This document shows positions 1 through 7,961 of a stretch of DNA of 8,547 nucleotides, piece after piece. The stretch covers positions 1 through 8,547 of the forward strand of contig JAHFVB010000140.1 of NCBI GenBank assembly GCA_023264755.1, given 5' to 3'. Under the pieces are notes generated by a model that did no database searches, was not told the origin of the DNA, and saw nothing but the letters and a program-made list of their open reading frames with translations. The stretch is from Mycobacterium sp. Lineage in GTDB: Bacteria; Actinomycetota; Actinomycetes; Mycobacteriales; Mycobacteriaceae. A program made the translations under genes and the position numbers. The number at the start of each line of letters is the position of its first letter. The first letter of the stretch is position 1.

Positions 1-1270
1 TGACAGCCGCTCCGAGGACCGGCAGCTGCTGTTGGACGCGGTCGGCGCGGCCACCGAGAAACTGGTCATCACCTACACCGGCGCCAACGCTCATTCCGGT
101 CAGAGCCGGCCGCCCGCGGTGCCGTTGGCCGAGCTTCTCGACGCCCTGGATGCGACCACACCGGAGCGCATCCGCGATCGGGTGGTCGTACATCATCCGT
201 TGCAGCCGTTCGACATTCGCAACGTCATCCCCGGCGAACTGGTGCCCGACGTGCCGTTCACGTTCGACGACACCGTACTCAAGGCCGCCAAGGCCAGCAC
301 CCGCGAGCGGTCCGAACGACCGAAGTTCGTCTCCGGCCCGCTGCCCCACCTTCAGCTCGAGGACGTCGCGCTGGCCGACCTGGTCGGATTCTTCAAGGAT
401 CCTGTCAAGGGTTTCTTCCGCGCGTTGGATTACACACTGCCGTGGGACGTCGACGGCGTCGCCGACGAGATCTCGGTCGACATCGACGCCCTGGAGCAGT
501 GGGCGGTCGGCGACCGGATGCTGGGCGACATGTTGCGCGGCATGAGCCCCGACGATGCGCGGCAAGCCGAATGGCGGCGCGGCACGTTGCCGCCCGGTCA
601 GCTCGGCTGGCGCAAGGCCGGTGAACTTCGCGAGCAGGCCGCCCTACTCGCGGCCACGGCCCTCGCTCACCGCAAGGCCGACCCCGACGCGTACGACGTC
701 GACATCGACCTGGGTGCCGGGCGTCGCCTCACCGGCACGGTGTCACCGGTGTTCGGCGAGCAGCTGGTGTCGGTCACCTACTCCAAGCTCGACGGCAAGC
801 ACCTGCTGGCGTCGTGGCTTCCGTTGCTGGCGTTGACCGCTCAGCATCCGGACCGGGATTGGTCGGCGATCTGCATCGGTAGGGCGCGGCGCGGGAGCAC
901 GCCCAGTCAGCGGGCGTTGGGCGCTCCGCGCGAGCCGGCCGGGGACGTCCTGCGCGAGCTGGTGGCGATCTACGACGCCGGCCGCCGCGAGCCGCTGCCG
1001 CTGCCCGTCAAGACCTCCTATGCCTGGGCGTGCGCCCGGCTGGAGGGGGGCGATCCCGAGCGGGAGGCCGGCTTCCGGTGGAAGTCCGGGAACTATCCCG
1101 GCGAGGACGCCGATCCCGCTCAGGTGCGGGCGTGGGGTCCGAACGCCTGGCTCAAGGACCTGATGCAACCCCTGCGCCCCGGCGAGGAGGTCGACGGCGA
1201 GACCCACCGCCTCGGCGCGTACGCGGCCCGGCTCTGGCTGCCGATGCTGCGGGCGGAAGTGACTGTCTGA
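1..1270 (+). CDS. recC: RecC subunit of exodeoxyribonuclease V, 3' part only
   Basis: The gene is cut by the left edge of the window; the reading frame is open from base 2, leaving the last 422 residues of a protein that is usually about 1,100 aa. RecC is the non-catalytic scaffold of RecBCD: it splits the DNA strands, recognises Chi in enteric bacteria and holds RecB and RecD together at a DNA end. Recognition rests on family-like stretches: DSRSEDRQLLLDA at the very start, a region resembling the RecC 'LxxLxxFFxxPxxxFFR' segment (about 340-420), and ALEQWAVGDRMLGDML followed by RRGTLPPGQLGW (about 490-612). No complete ATPase motif is visible, as expected for RecC. The stop codon shares its last base with the recB ATG, so the two are probably translationally coupled. 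The TTG at 32 is an internal Leu codon, not a start. Identity is confident because recB and recD follow. Confidence 0.93.
   Translation, partial: DSRSEDRQLLLDAVGAATEKLVITYTGANAHSGQSRPPAVPLAELLDALDATTPERIRDRVVVHHPLQPFDIRNVIPGELVPDVPFTFDDTVLKAAKASTRERSERPKFVSGPLPHLQLEDVALADLVGFFKDPVKGFFRALDYTLPWDVDGVADEISVDIDALEQWAVGDRMLGDMLRGMSPDDARQAEWRRGTLPPGQLGWRKAGELREQAALLAATALAHRKADPDAYDVDIDLGAGRRLTGTVSPVFGEQLVSVTYSKLDGKHLLASWLPLLALTAQHPDRDWSAICIGRARRGSTPSQRALGAPREPAGDVLRELVAIYDAGRREPLPLPVKTSYAWACARLEGGDPEREAGFRWKSGNYPGEDADPAQVRAWGPNAWLKDLMQPLRPGEEVDGETHRLGAYAARLWLPMLRAEVTV
1255..1259 (+). promoter_or_regulatory. Ribosome binding site for recB
   Basis: GGAAG lies 10 nt before the ATG at 1270, inside the end of recC. 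It supports starting recB at the overlapping ATG and not at any of the earlier open codons in the same frame, which reads on from about 1030. Confidence 0.5.
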
Positions 1271-4200
1271 TGGAGCGTTTCGACCTGCGGGGTCTGCTTC
1301 CCGCACCCGCCTCCACCACCGTGCTGGAGGCTAGCGCCGGCACCGGCAAGACGTTCGCCCTGGCCGGTTTGGTGACGCGCTACGTCGCCGAGGGCGCGGC
1401 GACGCTCGACCAGATGTTGCTCATCACATTCGGTCGGGCCGCCAGCCAGGAGCTGCGCGATCGGGTGCGGCGTCAGCTCACCCAGGCCGCAGCCGCTTTC
1501 GACGACCCGGCTCTCGGCGGGGACAACGAGCTGGTCGCGTTCCTGTTGGAGGGGCCCGAGGAGCTCCGCACGGCCCGGCGGGAGCGCTTGCGCGACGCGC
1601 TGGCCGGGTTCGACTCCGCGACGATCGCCACCACCCACCAGTTCTGTCAGCTGGTGCTCAAGTCGCTGGGCGTGGCGGGTGACTCCGACTCCCGCGTCAC
1701 GCTGGTCGAGAGCCTGACGGAACTGGTGACCGAAGTCGTCGACGACCTCTACCTGGCCCACTTCGGTCAGCAGCGCGACGACCCGCTGCTGAGCTACCCC
1801 GATGCGCTGAAGCTGGCCCGCGAGGTGGTCGGCAATCCCGCGACCGAGCTGCGTCCGCTCGATCCGCCTCCGGACTCGAGGGCGGCGGTGTGCATCGCGT
1901 TCGCCAAAGACGTACTCGCCGAACTGGAGACCCGCAAGCGACGGCTAGGCGTCTTGGGCTATGACGACCTGCTGACGCGGCTGGCGCGAGCCCTGGATGC
2001 CGAGGACTCCCCTGCTCGACTGCGCATGCACCAGCGCTGGCCGATCGTGATGGTCGACGAGTTTCAGGACACCGACCCGGTGCAGTGGCAGGTGATCGAC
2101 CGGGCCTTCAGCGGCCGCTCGACGGTGATCCTGATCGGCGATCCGAAGCAGGCGATCTACGCCTTCCGCGGCGGCGACATCGTCACCTACCTGAACGCCG
2201 CCGAGACCGCTGGCGCCAAGAGGACCCTCGGCACCAACTGGCGCAGTGACAGCGTGCTGGTCGACTCGCTGCAGGCGGTGTTGCGGGGCGCGGCACTGGG
2301 CGATCCGGCGATCGTGGTGCACGACGTCGAGGCGGCCAATCGGGGTCACCGGCTGGTCGGCGCTCCGCACGACGCCCCGTTCCGGTTGCGGGTCGTGCAG
2401 CGAAGTACCTTTGGGCGCAGCGGAACTCAGAACGTTGCCATCGGGGACATCCGACAGCACATCGGCCAGGACCTGGCCAACGACATCGGCGCCCTGCTCG
2501 CCAGCGGCGCCACCTTCGACGGCAAGGCCGTACAGGCGGGTGACGTCGCGGTGATCGTCGAGACGCACCGCGACGCGCGGGTGTGCCAGCTCGCGCTGGC
2601 GCGCGCGGGGATCCCGGCGGTGTACACGGGCGACTCCGACATCTTCGCCTCCGACGCCGCCGACGACTGGCTGTCGCTGTTGGAAGCGTTCGACCAGCCG
2701 CACCGCTCTGGAGTGGTCCGGGCCGCGGCGGCCACCATGTTCTTCGGCAAAACCGCCCGGGAGCTGGTGGACGGCGGCGACGCGTTGACCGACGAGATCG
2801 CGGAGACGTTGCGGCAGTGGGCCGGTCACGCCCGCGAGCGGGGCGTCGCGGCGATCTTCGAGGCCGCCCAACTCGCCGGCATGGGCGACCGCGTGCTGTC
2901 CTGGCGTGACGGTGAACGGCACATGACCGACCTGGCCCACCTGACCCAGCTGCTGCAGGACGTGGCGCACCGCGAGCACTACACGCTGCCCGCGCTGCGC
3001 GACTGGCTGCGCGCCGAACGCACCGACCGCGGCGGGGTGGGCGAACGCAATCGCCGACTGGACAGCGACGCCGCGGCCGTGCAGATCATGACGGTGTGGG
3101 TGAGCAAGGGGTTGCAGTACCCGATCGTGTACCTGCCCTTCGCGTTCAACCGCTGGGTGCCCGAGCCCGACCTGATCCTGTTCCACGACGGTCCCACCCG
3201 CTGCCTGCACATCGGTGGCCGGGAAAGCCCCGACTACTTCGAGGTCGAACGGTTGGGCCGCGACGAGTCCGCCGGGGACGACAGCCGGCTGACGTACGTC
3301 GCGCTGACCCGGGCGCAGGCCCAGGTGGTGGCGTGGTGGTCCCCCGCGCGCGACGAGCCCAACGGCGGGCTGTCCCGGCTCTTGCGTGGACGTCGCCCTG
3401 GCGATTCGGCCGTGCCGAACAGGTGCGTGCCCAACAAGGTCACCGACGAGGACGCGCTCACCCGGCTGCGCGAGTGGGAGGCCGTCGGCGGTCCGGTGCT
3501 CGAACAATCGGTACTGGTGCCCGCATCGCCGCCCCCGGTCACGCCAGCGCCGAAGAACCTGGGCGCCAGACACTTTCACCGCGCCATCGACACCACCTGG
3601 CGCCGCACGTCGTATTCGGGGCTGATCCGCGCGATCGAGCCATCCTCCGTCAGCAGCGAACCCGAGGTCGTCGCGTTGGACGACGAGGTCGGCGACCTCC
3701 CGCTGCTGCAGCCGTCGACGGGCCCACACGTACCGTCGCCGATGGCCGAGCTGCCGAAGGGGGCCCAGTTCGGCACGCTGGTGCACGCGGTGCTCGAGAC
3801 CGCCGATCCGTTCGCGGCCGACCTGACCGCCGAATTGGAGACGCACGTCCGCGAGCATTCGGTGTGGTGGCCGGTGGACGTCCCACCGCCCGACCTCGCG
3901 GCCGCGCTGCTGCCGATGCACGACACGCCGCTGGGGCCACTTGCCGGCGACTTGACCCTGCGGCAGATCGGGCTGCGGGACCGCTTGCGGGAATTGGACT
4001 TCGAACTCCCCCTGGTCGGTGGCGACCTCGGGGCCGGCGGGCCGGAGCTGCACCTGCGTGACGTCGGTCGTCTGGTGGCCCGGCACCTACCGGCGGACGA
4101 TCCGCTGGCCTGTTACGCCGAGCGGCTGACGGACGACGCACTGGGCAGTCAGCCGCTGCGCGGGTATCTGAGCGGATCGATCGACGCGGTGTTGCGCATC

Positions 4201-4581
4201 CCCTGCCCTGGTGAAGCCGGCGGGGGCCATCGCTACGTGGTGGTCGACTACAAGTCGAACTGGTTGGGCGACGGTGACGGTGCGCTGACGTCGGCCGACT
4301 ATGAGCGGGCTCGACTGGTCGAGGCCATGCTGCACTCCGACTATCCCTTGCAGGCGTTGTTGTACAGCGTTGTGCTGCACCGGTTCCTGAGGTGGCGGCA
4401 ACCCGGCTACTCCCCCGAGCGGCACCTGGGTGGGGTGCTGTACCTGTTCGTGCGCGGCATGTGCGGCGTGGAGACCCCGCTGGTCGACGGCCGCCCCACG
4501 GGAGTCTTCGACTGGCAACCGCCTGCGGAGCTCATCGTCGCGATATCCGAACTGCTCGATGCCGGGAGGGCAGCCGCGTGA
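1270..4581 (+). CDS. recB: RecB, helicase-nuclease subunit of exodeoxyribonuclease V
   Basis: RecB is the 3'-5' helicase and the only nuclease of RecBCD, processing double-strand ends in the cytoplasm. The protein is 1,103 aa, close to mycobacterial RecB. UvrD/Rep-type (SF1A) motifs are in order: Walker A ASAGTGKT (21-28), motif Ia LLITFGRAASQEL (50-62), THQFC (122-126), Walker B DEFQD (263-267), GDPKQAIYAFRGGD (290-303), TNWRS (322-326), motif V TVWVSKGLQYP (608-618) and motif VI YVALTR (676-681). The C-terminal RecB nuclease domain keeps H839, D972 (GSIDAV), D993 and K995 in DYKSN, and the Q1028-x3-Y1032 motif, so nuclease activity is expected. The start is the ATG overlapping the recC stop (TGATG), and the end overlaps recD by 4 nt. 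One oddity is Trp610 where most UvrD-family proteins, including E. coli RecB, have His in motif V. In mycobacteria RecBCD is known to serve single-strand annealing. Confidence 0.97.
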   Translation: MERFDLRGLLPAPASTTVLEASAGTGKTFALAGLVTRYVAEGAATLDQMLLITFGRAASQELRDRVRRQLTQAAAAFDDPALGGDNELVAFLLEGPEELRTARRERLRDALAGFDSATIATTHQFCQLVLKSLGVAGDSDSRVTLVESLTELVTEVVDDLYLAHFGQQRDDPLLSYPDALKLAREVVGNPATELRPLDPPPDSRAAVCIAFAKDVLAELETRKRRLGVLGYDDLLTRLARALDAEDSPARLRMHQRWPIVMVDEFQDTDPVQWQVIDRAFSGRSTVILIGDPKQAIYAFRGGDIVTYLNAAETAGAKRTLGTNWRSDSVLVDSLQAVLRGAALGDPAIVVHDVEAANRGHRLVGAPHDAPFRLRVVQRSTFGRSGTQNVAIGDIRQHIGQDLANDIGALLASGATFDGKAVQAGDVAVIVETHRDARVCQLALARAGIPAVYTGDSDIFASDAADDWLSLLEAFDQPHRSGVVRAAAATMFFGKTARELVDGGDALTDEIAETLRQWAGHARERGVAAIFEAAQLAGMGDRVLSWRDGERHMTDLAHLTQLLQDVAHREHYTLPALRDWLRAERTDRGGVGERNRRLDSDAAAVQIMTVWVSKGLQYPIVYLPFAFNRWVPEPDLILFHDGPTRCLHIGGRESPDYFEVERLGRDESAGDDSRLTYVALTRAQAQVVAWWSPARDEPNGGLSRLLRGRRPGDSAVPNRCVPNKVTDEDALTRLREWEAVGGPVLEQSVLVPASPPPVTPAPKNLGARHFHRAIDTTWRRTSYSGLIRAIEPSSVSSEPEVVALDDEVGDLPLLQPSTGPHVPSPMAELPKGAQFGTLVHAVLETADPFAADLTAELETHVREHSVWWPVDVPPPDLAAALLPMHDTPLGPLAGDLTLRQIGLRDRLRELDFELPLVGGDLGAGGPELHLRDVGRLVARHLPADDPLACYAERLTDDALGSQPLRGYLSGSIDAVLRIPCPGEAGGGHRYVVVDYKSNWLGDGDGALTSADYERARLVEAMLHSDYPLQALLYSVVLHRFLRWRQPGYSPERHLGGVLYLFVRGMCGVETPLVDGRPTGVFDWQPPAELIVAISELLDAGRAAA
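4564..4570 (+). promoter_or_regulatory. Ribosome binding site for recD
   Basis: GGGAGGG sits 7 nt before the GTG at 4578, within the end of recB. This strong purine-rich site fixes the recD start at the GTG that overlaps the recB stop (GTGA), although the frame is open from 4392. Confidence 0.7.
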
Positions 4582-6344
4582 GCTCCGTCGAACCGGTCGA
4601 CACCGCGAACTGGCGGCGCGCCGTCGGGGCGTCGGGGCTGCTGGCGACCTTCAACGAGGCCGCGGTCATCGACTCGGCCGACGTGCTCGTCGCACAACGG
4701 CTCAGCGCGTTGGCCAAGGAGACCGACGAACGGGTGCTGCTCGCCGTCGCCCTGATCGTGCGGGCCCTGCGCGCCGGGTCGGTGTGCCTCGACCTGCGGT
4801 CGGTGGCGGCCCAACTCGACGACCCCGAGCTACCGTGGCCGACCGTCGACGAGTGGCTGGAGGCGGTGGGGGCCAGTCCGCTACTCGAGCCGCCGCACGT
4901 ACTGCGTCGGCAGGAGCACCTGCTGTACCTCGACCGGTACTGGCGGGAGGAGGCGCAGGTCGCCGACGACCTGCGGGCCATGGTGGCGCGCCGTTCCGTG
5001 GAGCCCGCGTCCACGTCCGACATCGAGCGGCTGTTTCCGGCCGGCTACGAGGAGCAACGTGGGGCTGCGGAAATTGCTCTGGCGCAACGGGTCACGGTGT
5101 TGACGGGCGGCCCGGGCACGGGCAAGACGACCACCGTCGCGCGCCTGTTGGCGCTCTTCGCCGGGCAGGTGGGGACGGGTGCGCGGGTGCGCATCGCGCT
5201 CGCGGCGCCGACGGGCAAGGCCGCGGCCCGCTTGCAGGAGGCCGTCCAACTCGAGATCGACAAGTTGGAGCTGGTCGACCAGCGGCGGCTCTCGGGGTTG
5301 CAGGCAACCACTTTGCACCGCTTGCTGGGCAGCCGCGCGAACAGTTCGTCGCGGTTTCGGCACCATCGCGGCAACCGATTGCCGCACGACGTGATCGTGG
5401 TCGACGAGACGTCGATGGTGTCCTTGACGATGATGGCGCGGTTGTTGGAGGCGGTGCGGCCGCAATCGCGTCTGCTGCTGGTCGGCGATCCAGACCAGCT
5501 GGCCTCTGTGGACGCGGGCGCGGTGCTGGCCGATCTGGTCGACGGGCTCGGCGCCGCTGCGGGCTCGCCGGTGGTGGCGCTTCGGACGTCTCATCGGTTC
5601 GGCGAGTCGATCGGTGCGTTGGCATCGGCGATCCGGACCGGTGACGTCGACGCGGCGCTCGAGGTGTTGCGGGCGGGCGGCGACCACGTCGAGTGGATCG
5701 ATGACGCGGACCCGACGGTCCCGTTGCGCAAAGTGCTGCTGCCGCAGGCACTTGCGCTGCGACAGGCGGCGGTCCTCGGCGATGCGAGCGCGGCGTTGGC
5801 GAAGCTCGACGAGCAACGGCTGTTGTGTGCTCACCGCCGGGGGCCGTATGGGGTGCAGCACTGGAACCGGCAGGTCGAGCGGTGGCTGACCGAGTCGACC
5901 GGCGAGCCGATCTGGTCGGATTGGTATGTGGGGCGACCGGTGCTGGTGACGGCGAACGACTACGGGTTGGGGCTGTACAACGGTGACACCGGGGTGACGG
6001 TGGCCGGACAGGACGGGCTGCGTGCGGCGATCGCCGGTACCGGGGAACCGCGAACGTTCGCGACCAACCGGCTACCCGACCTCGAGACCATGCACGCGAT
6101 GACGATCCACAAGAGCCAGGGTTCGCAGGCTACCGAGGTGACGGTGCTGATGCCGCCGGTCGATTCGCGATTGTTGACGCGTGAGCTGTTCTACACGGCG
6201 GTGACGCGGGCCAAGGCGAAGGTGCGCGTGGTCGGATCGGCCGACGAGGTGCGGGCGGCCATCGAGCGGCGGGCGGTGCGCGCGACGGGGTTGGCGCTGC
6301 GGCTGCGCGAGCCTGCGGAATTCCGGCTCGGCGGTGTCTGTTGA
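4578..6344 (+). CDS. recD: RecD, 5'-3' helicase subunit of exodeoxyribonuclease V
   Basis: RecD is the fast 5'-3' SF1B motor of RecBCD. The product is 588 aa, near the E. coli (608) and mycobacterial lengths. The first ~160 residues match the N-terminal domain that docks on RecC. Then follow Walker A GGPGTGKT (177-184), motif Ia AAPTGKAAARL (209-219), Walker B VVDETSM (274-280), motif III GDPDQL (303-308), the TIHKSQG motif (509-515) and the C-terminal YTAVTRAK (539-546). All catalytic motifs look intact. The start is a GTG overlapping the recB stop by 4 nt with a strong ribosome binding site. At the other end recD overlaps the next gene by 11 nt. It is the classical RecD of a RecBCD complex and not the stand-alone RecD2, which has a longer N-terminus and is not found next to recB. 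Confidence 0.97.
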   Translation: MSSVEPVDTANWRRAVGASGLLATFNEAAVIDSADVLVAQRLSALAKETDERVLLAVALIVRALRAGSVCLDLRSVAAQLDDPELPWPTVDEWLEAVGASPLLEPPHVLRRQEHLLYLDRYWREEAQVADDLRAMVARRSVEPASTSDIERLFPAGYEEQRGAAEIALAQRVTVLTGGPGTGKTTTVARLLALFAGQVGTGARVRIALAAPTGKAAARLQEAVQLEIDKLELVDQRRLSGLQATTLHRLLGSRANSSSRFRHHRGNRLPHDVIVVDETSMVSLTMMARLLEAVRPQSRLLLVGDPDQLASVDAGAVLADLVDGLGAAAGSPVVALRTSHRFGESIGALASAIRTGDVDAALEVLRAGGDHVEWIDDADPTVPLRKVLLPQALALRQAAVLGDASAALAKLDEQRLLCAHRRGPYGVQHWNRQVERWLTESTGEPIWSDWYVGRPVLVTANDYGLGLYNGDTGVTVAGQDGLRAAIAGTGEPRTFATNRLPDLETMHAMTIHKSQGSQATEVTVLMPPVDSRLLTRELFYTAVTRAKAKVRVVGSADEVRAAIERRAVRATGLALRLREPAEFRLGGVC

Positions 6345-7221
6345 CCTTGAGGTTACTGAGCTGAGCGACGCGGTCGCTACGGGTTTTCATTCGGGTGAGC
6401 TGGCCGTGCAGCGGCGGGCCGGCGTGGCACTGCAAGCGGCCCGGCTGTCGGGCATGGTCGACCGTGGTGAGTTGCGGGCCGGCGCTGCCGCGTTCGTCAC
6501 CGACGCGACATTCGCCGCGCTCACCGCGCGGGATCGGACCGGCCGGCTGTGGACGTCGCCCTTGGTCGGGTCCCCGGGATTTCTCACGGTCGGCTCGCCG
6601 ACATCACTGTTGGTCGGGGTGGGGCCGCACCCGCACGATCCGCTGCACGAGTTGGCGGCTGGACAGCCGGTGGGGCTGATCGTGATGGACTTCGCGGCGC
6701 GCCGGCGGCTGCGCATCAACGGCACGCTGAGCGCCGTGCACGGCGGTGGCCTGGCGGTCGACGTCGTGCAGGCCTATGGCAATTGCCCGCAGTACATCCA
6801 TCCACGCCGGCCGGCGCCGGCCGCGGAGCGCGACGGTGGAGCTCGGCTGGTCTACCGCGGTGAGGCGCTGCGGGCCGAGGACGTCGACCAGGTGCAGTCG
6901 TCGGACACGTTCTTCCTCGGCACCACCCATCCCGAGTACGGCAACGACACCTCCCATCGCGGCGGGCCGGCCGGGTTCGTGCGCGCCGACCAGCATGTGT
7001 TGTCTTGGCCGGACTTTCCCGGCAACAACATGTTCAACAGCCTCGGCAATCTGGCGGTCGATCCCAGCGCCGCACTGCTGTTCGTCGACTTCGCCACCGG
7101 CAGCGCGCTACAGCTGTCCGGAACGGCCGCGGTGCAATGGCTCGACGACGAACGCAGCGTGCGGTTCGGCGTGCACGACGTCGTGGTCAGTCGGCTGCCC
7201 CGCTTGCGATACGACCGGTGA
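6334..7221 (+). CDS. Predicted flavin-nucleotide-binding protein, PNP-oxidase-like fold
   Basis: This 295-aa protein belongs to the pyridoxamine 5'-phosphate oxidase-related (split beta-barrel) superfamily of predicted flavin-binding proteins, sometimes found fused to ferredoxin reductases; here it stands alone. Family-like landmarks are FHSGELAVQ (18-26), RLRING (125-130), YGNCPQYIHPR (148-158), then a second barrel with SSDTFFLGT (189-197), SHRGGPAGFVR (207-217) and GNNMFNSLGNL (230-240). The two halves suggest a two-barrel chain. The exact substrate is unknown, and the protein is not expected to be the vitamin B6 enzyme PdxH itself. The start at GTG 6334 overlaps recD by 11 nt. The only nearby alternative, GTG 6406 behind a GGGTGAG, would remove the conserved FHxGE segment. 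The ribosome binding site is weak (GGAA 13 nt upstream), so coupling to recD translation is likely. No signal peptide or membrane segment is seen. Confidence 0.85.
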   Translation: MSVDLEVTELSDAVATGFHSGELAVQRRAGVALQAARLSGMVDRGELRAGAAAFVTDATFAALTARDRTGRLWTSPLVGSPGFLTVGSPTSLLVGVGPHPHDPLHELAAGQPVGLIVMDFAARRRLRINGTLSAVHGGGLAVDVVQAYGNCPQYIHPRRPAPAAERDGGARLVYRGEALRAEDVDQVQSSDTFFLGTTHPEYGNDTSHRGGPAGFVRADQHVLSWPDFPGNNMFNSLGNLAVDPSAALLFVDFATGSALQLSGTAAVQWLDDERSVRFGVHDVVVSRLPRLRYDR

Positions 7222-7274
7222 GCCGACGTCAGAACTTCGTCATGTTGGCCCGGTGTATTTCCCTGCTGGAGCGG

Positions 7275-7291
7275 CTAACACTGGGTGTGAG
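7275..7291. repeat. Imperfect inverted repeat upstream of the SOUL gene
   Basis: CTAACAC-TGG-GTGTGAG is a 17-bp dyad with 7-bp arms and one mismatch, centred 31 nt before the GTG at 7314. It lies in the 92-bp gap (7222-7313) between the flavoprotein and SOUL genes, where I see no clear TANNNT -10 element and no terminator. It could be an operator for a dimeric regulator or a chance palindrome. The family is not identifiable. Confidence 0.3.
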
Positions 7292-7300
7292 TAGGCCATG

Positions 7301-7305
7301 AGAGG
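7301..7305 (+). promoter_or_regulatory. Ribosome binding site for the SOUL gene
   Basis: AGAGG, part of GAGAGGCAGG, lies 8 nt before the GTG at 7314. This spacing favours GTG 7314 over the adjacent TTG codon at 7317. Confidence 0.6.
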
Positions 7306-7313
7306 CAGGCACC

Positions 7314-7952
7314 GTGTTGAGCCAGTTGGTCAGTATTGCCGAGCAGGTTGGTGAGTCGCTGCTGTCGACCGTCGGCATTCGGATCGGTACCGAGGAGCCC
7401 AAGCACACCGGCGAGCGGTTGACCGACCGCGTCGAATTGCGGCGTTACGGCGTGCGGATCGCGGCGGAGACCACGGTGGCCGCCGACGAGGACGCCGCGC
7501 GCAACGAGGGCTTCCGCCGACTGGCCGGATACATCTTCGGCAAGAATCACGGCGCCGACTCGATCGCGATGACGGCTCCCGTCGTCCAGTCGAAGGCCGG
7601 CCAGAAGATCGCGATGACGGCGCCCGTCGCGCAGTCCGCCGAATCCACCGAGGTGGGCGCGGGTTGGGTCATCCGTTTCTTCATGCCGGCGAAGTGGACG
7701 CTGGACACGCTGCCGAGGCCGAACGACGACCGCGTCCGATTGACCGAGGTTCCCGGCGAGACGTTGGCGGTGCTGACCTTCACCGGCGATCGCGGCCCGC
7801 GCGCCGTACACGAGCGGACCGACGAGCTGTTGGAAGTTTTGCGCGCCCACGGGTTCGAGCCGACCGGCGAGCCCGCCGCGTGGTTCTACGACCCGCCGTG
7901 GACGCTGCCGTTCCGGCGGCGCAACGAGATCGTGGTGCCGGTCGACGCCTGA
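7314..7952 (+). CDS. SOUL/haem-binding family protein
   Basis: This complete 212-aa protein has SOUL-family features throughout. It has a VELRRYGVRIAAET strand near residues 40-53, GYIFGKN (72-78), two copies of IAMTAPV (84-90 and 99-105), FFMPAKWTLDTLPRP (122-136), and a C-terminal strand ending in a Trp-rich WFYDPPWTLPFRRRNE tail. SOUL proteins (named for the vertebrate haem-binding protein) bind haem or other tetrapyrroles, but many members are uncharacterised and haem binding here is only inferred. No N-terminal signal peptide is visible; residues 1-20 look like an amphipathic helix. It starts with GTG, has its own ribosome binding site and a 92-bp upstream gap, so it may have its own promoter, though read-through from the recBCD unit is possible. 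It converges on the next gene with 9 bp between stop codons. Confidence 0.9.
   Translation: MLSQLVSIAEQVGESLLSTVGIRIGTEEPKHTGERLTDRVELRRYGVRIAAETTVAADEDAARNEGFRRLAGYIFGKNHGADSIAMTAPVVQSKAGQKIAMTAPVAQSAESTEVGAGWVIRFFMPAKWTLDTLPRPNDDRVRLTEVPGETLAVLTFTGDRGPRAVHERTDELLEVLRAHGFEPTGEPAAWFYDPPWTLPFRRRNEIVVPVDA
7563..7637 (+). repeat. Internal tandem-like duplication inside the SOUL gene
   Basis: The segments 7563-7592 and 7608-7637, 45 nt apart in start position, are nearly identical and encode IAMTAPVVQS and IAMTAPVAQS. They share ATCGCGATGACGGC, then differ at one base before CCCGTC. A doubled MTAPV motif is common in SOUL proteins, so this is probably family structure kept similar at the DNA level and not a recent duplication. 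Confidence 0.7.
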
Positions 7953-7961
7953 GCGGGTCCG

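Noticed and set aside
1945..4086. A 713-codon open frame on the minus strand inside recB
   Set aside because: It is the GC-rich antisense shadow of recB: Gln/Arg/His/Pro-rich, no recognisable motif, while the + strand frame has all RecB motifs.
4588..4600. Palindromic TCGA-ACCGG-TCGA just inside recD, considered as a LexA (SOS) box
   Set aside because: The mycobacterial SOS box is TCGAAC-N4-GTTCGA; the right half does not match and the site is inside coding sequence.
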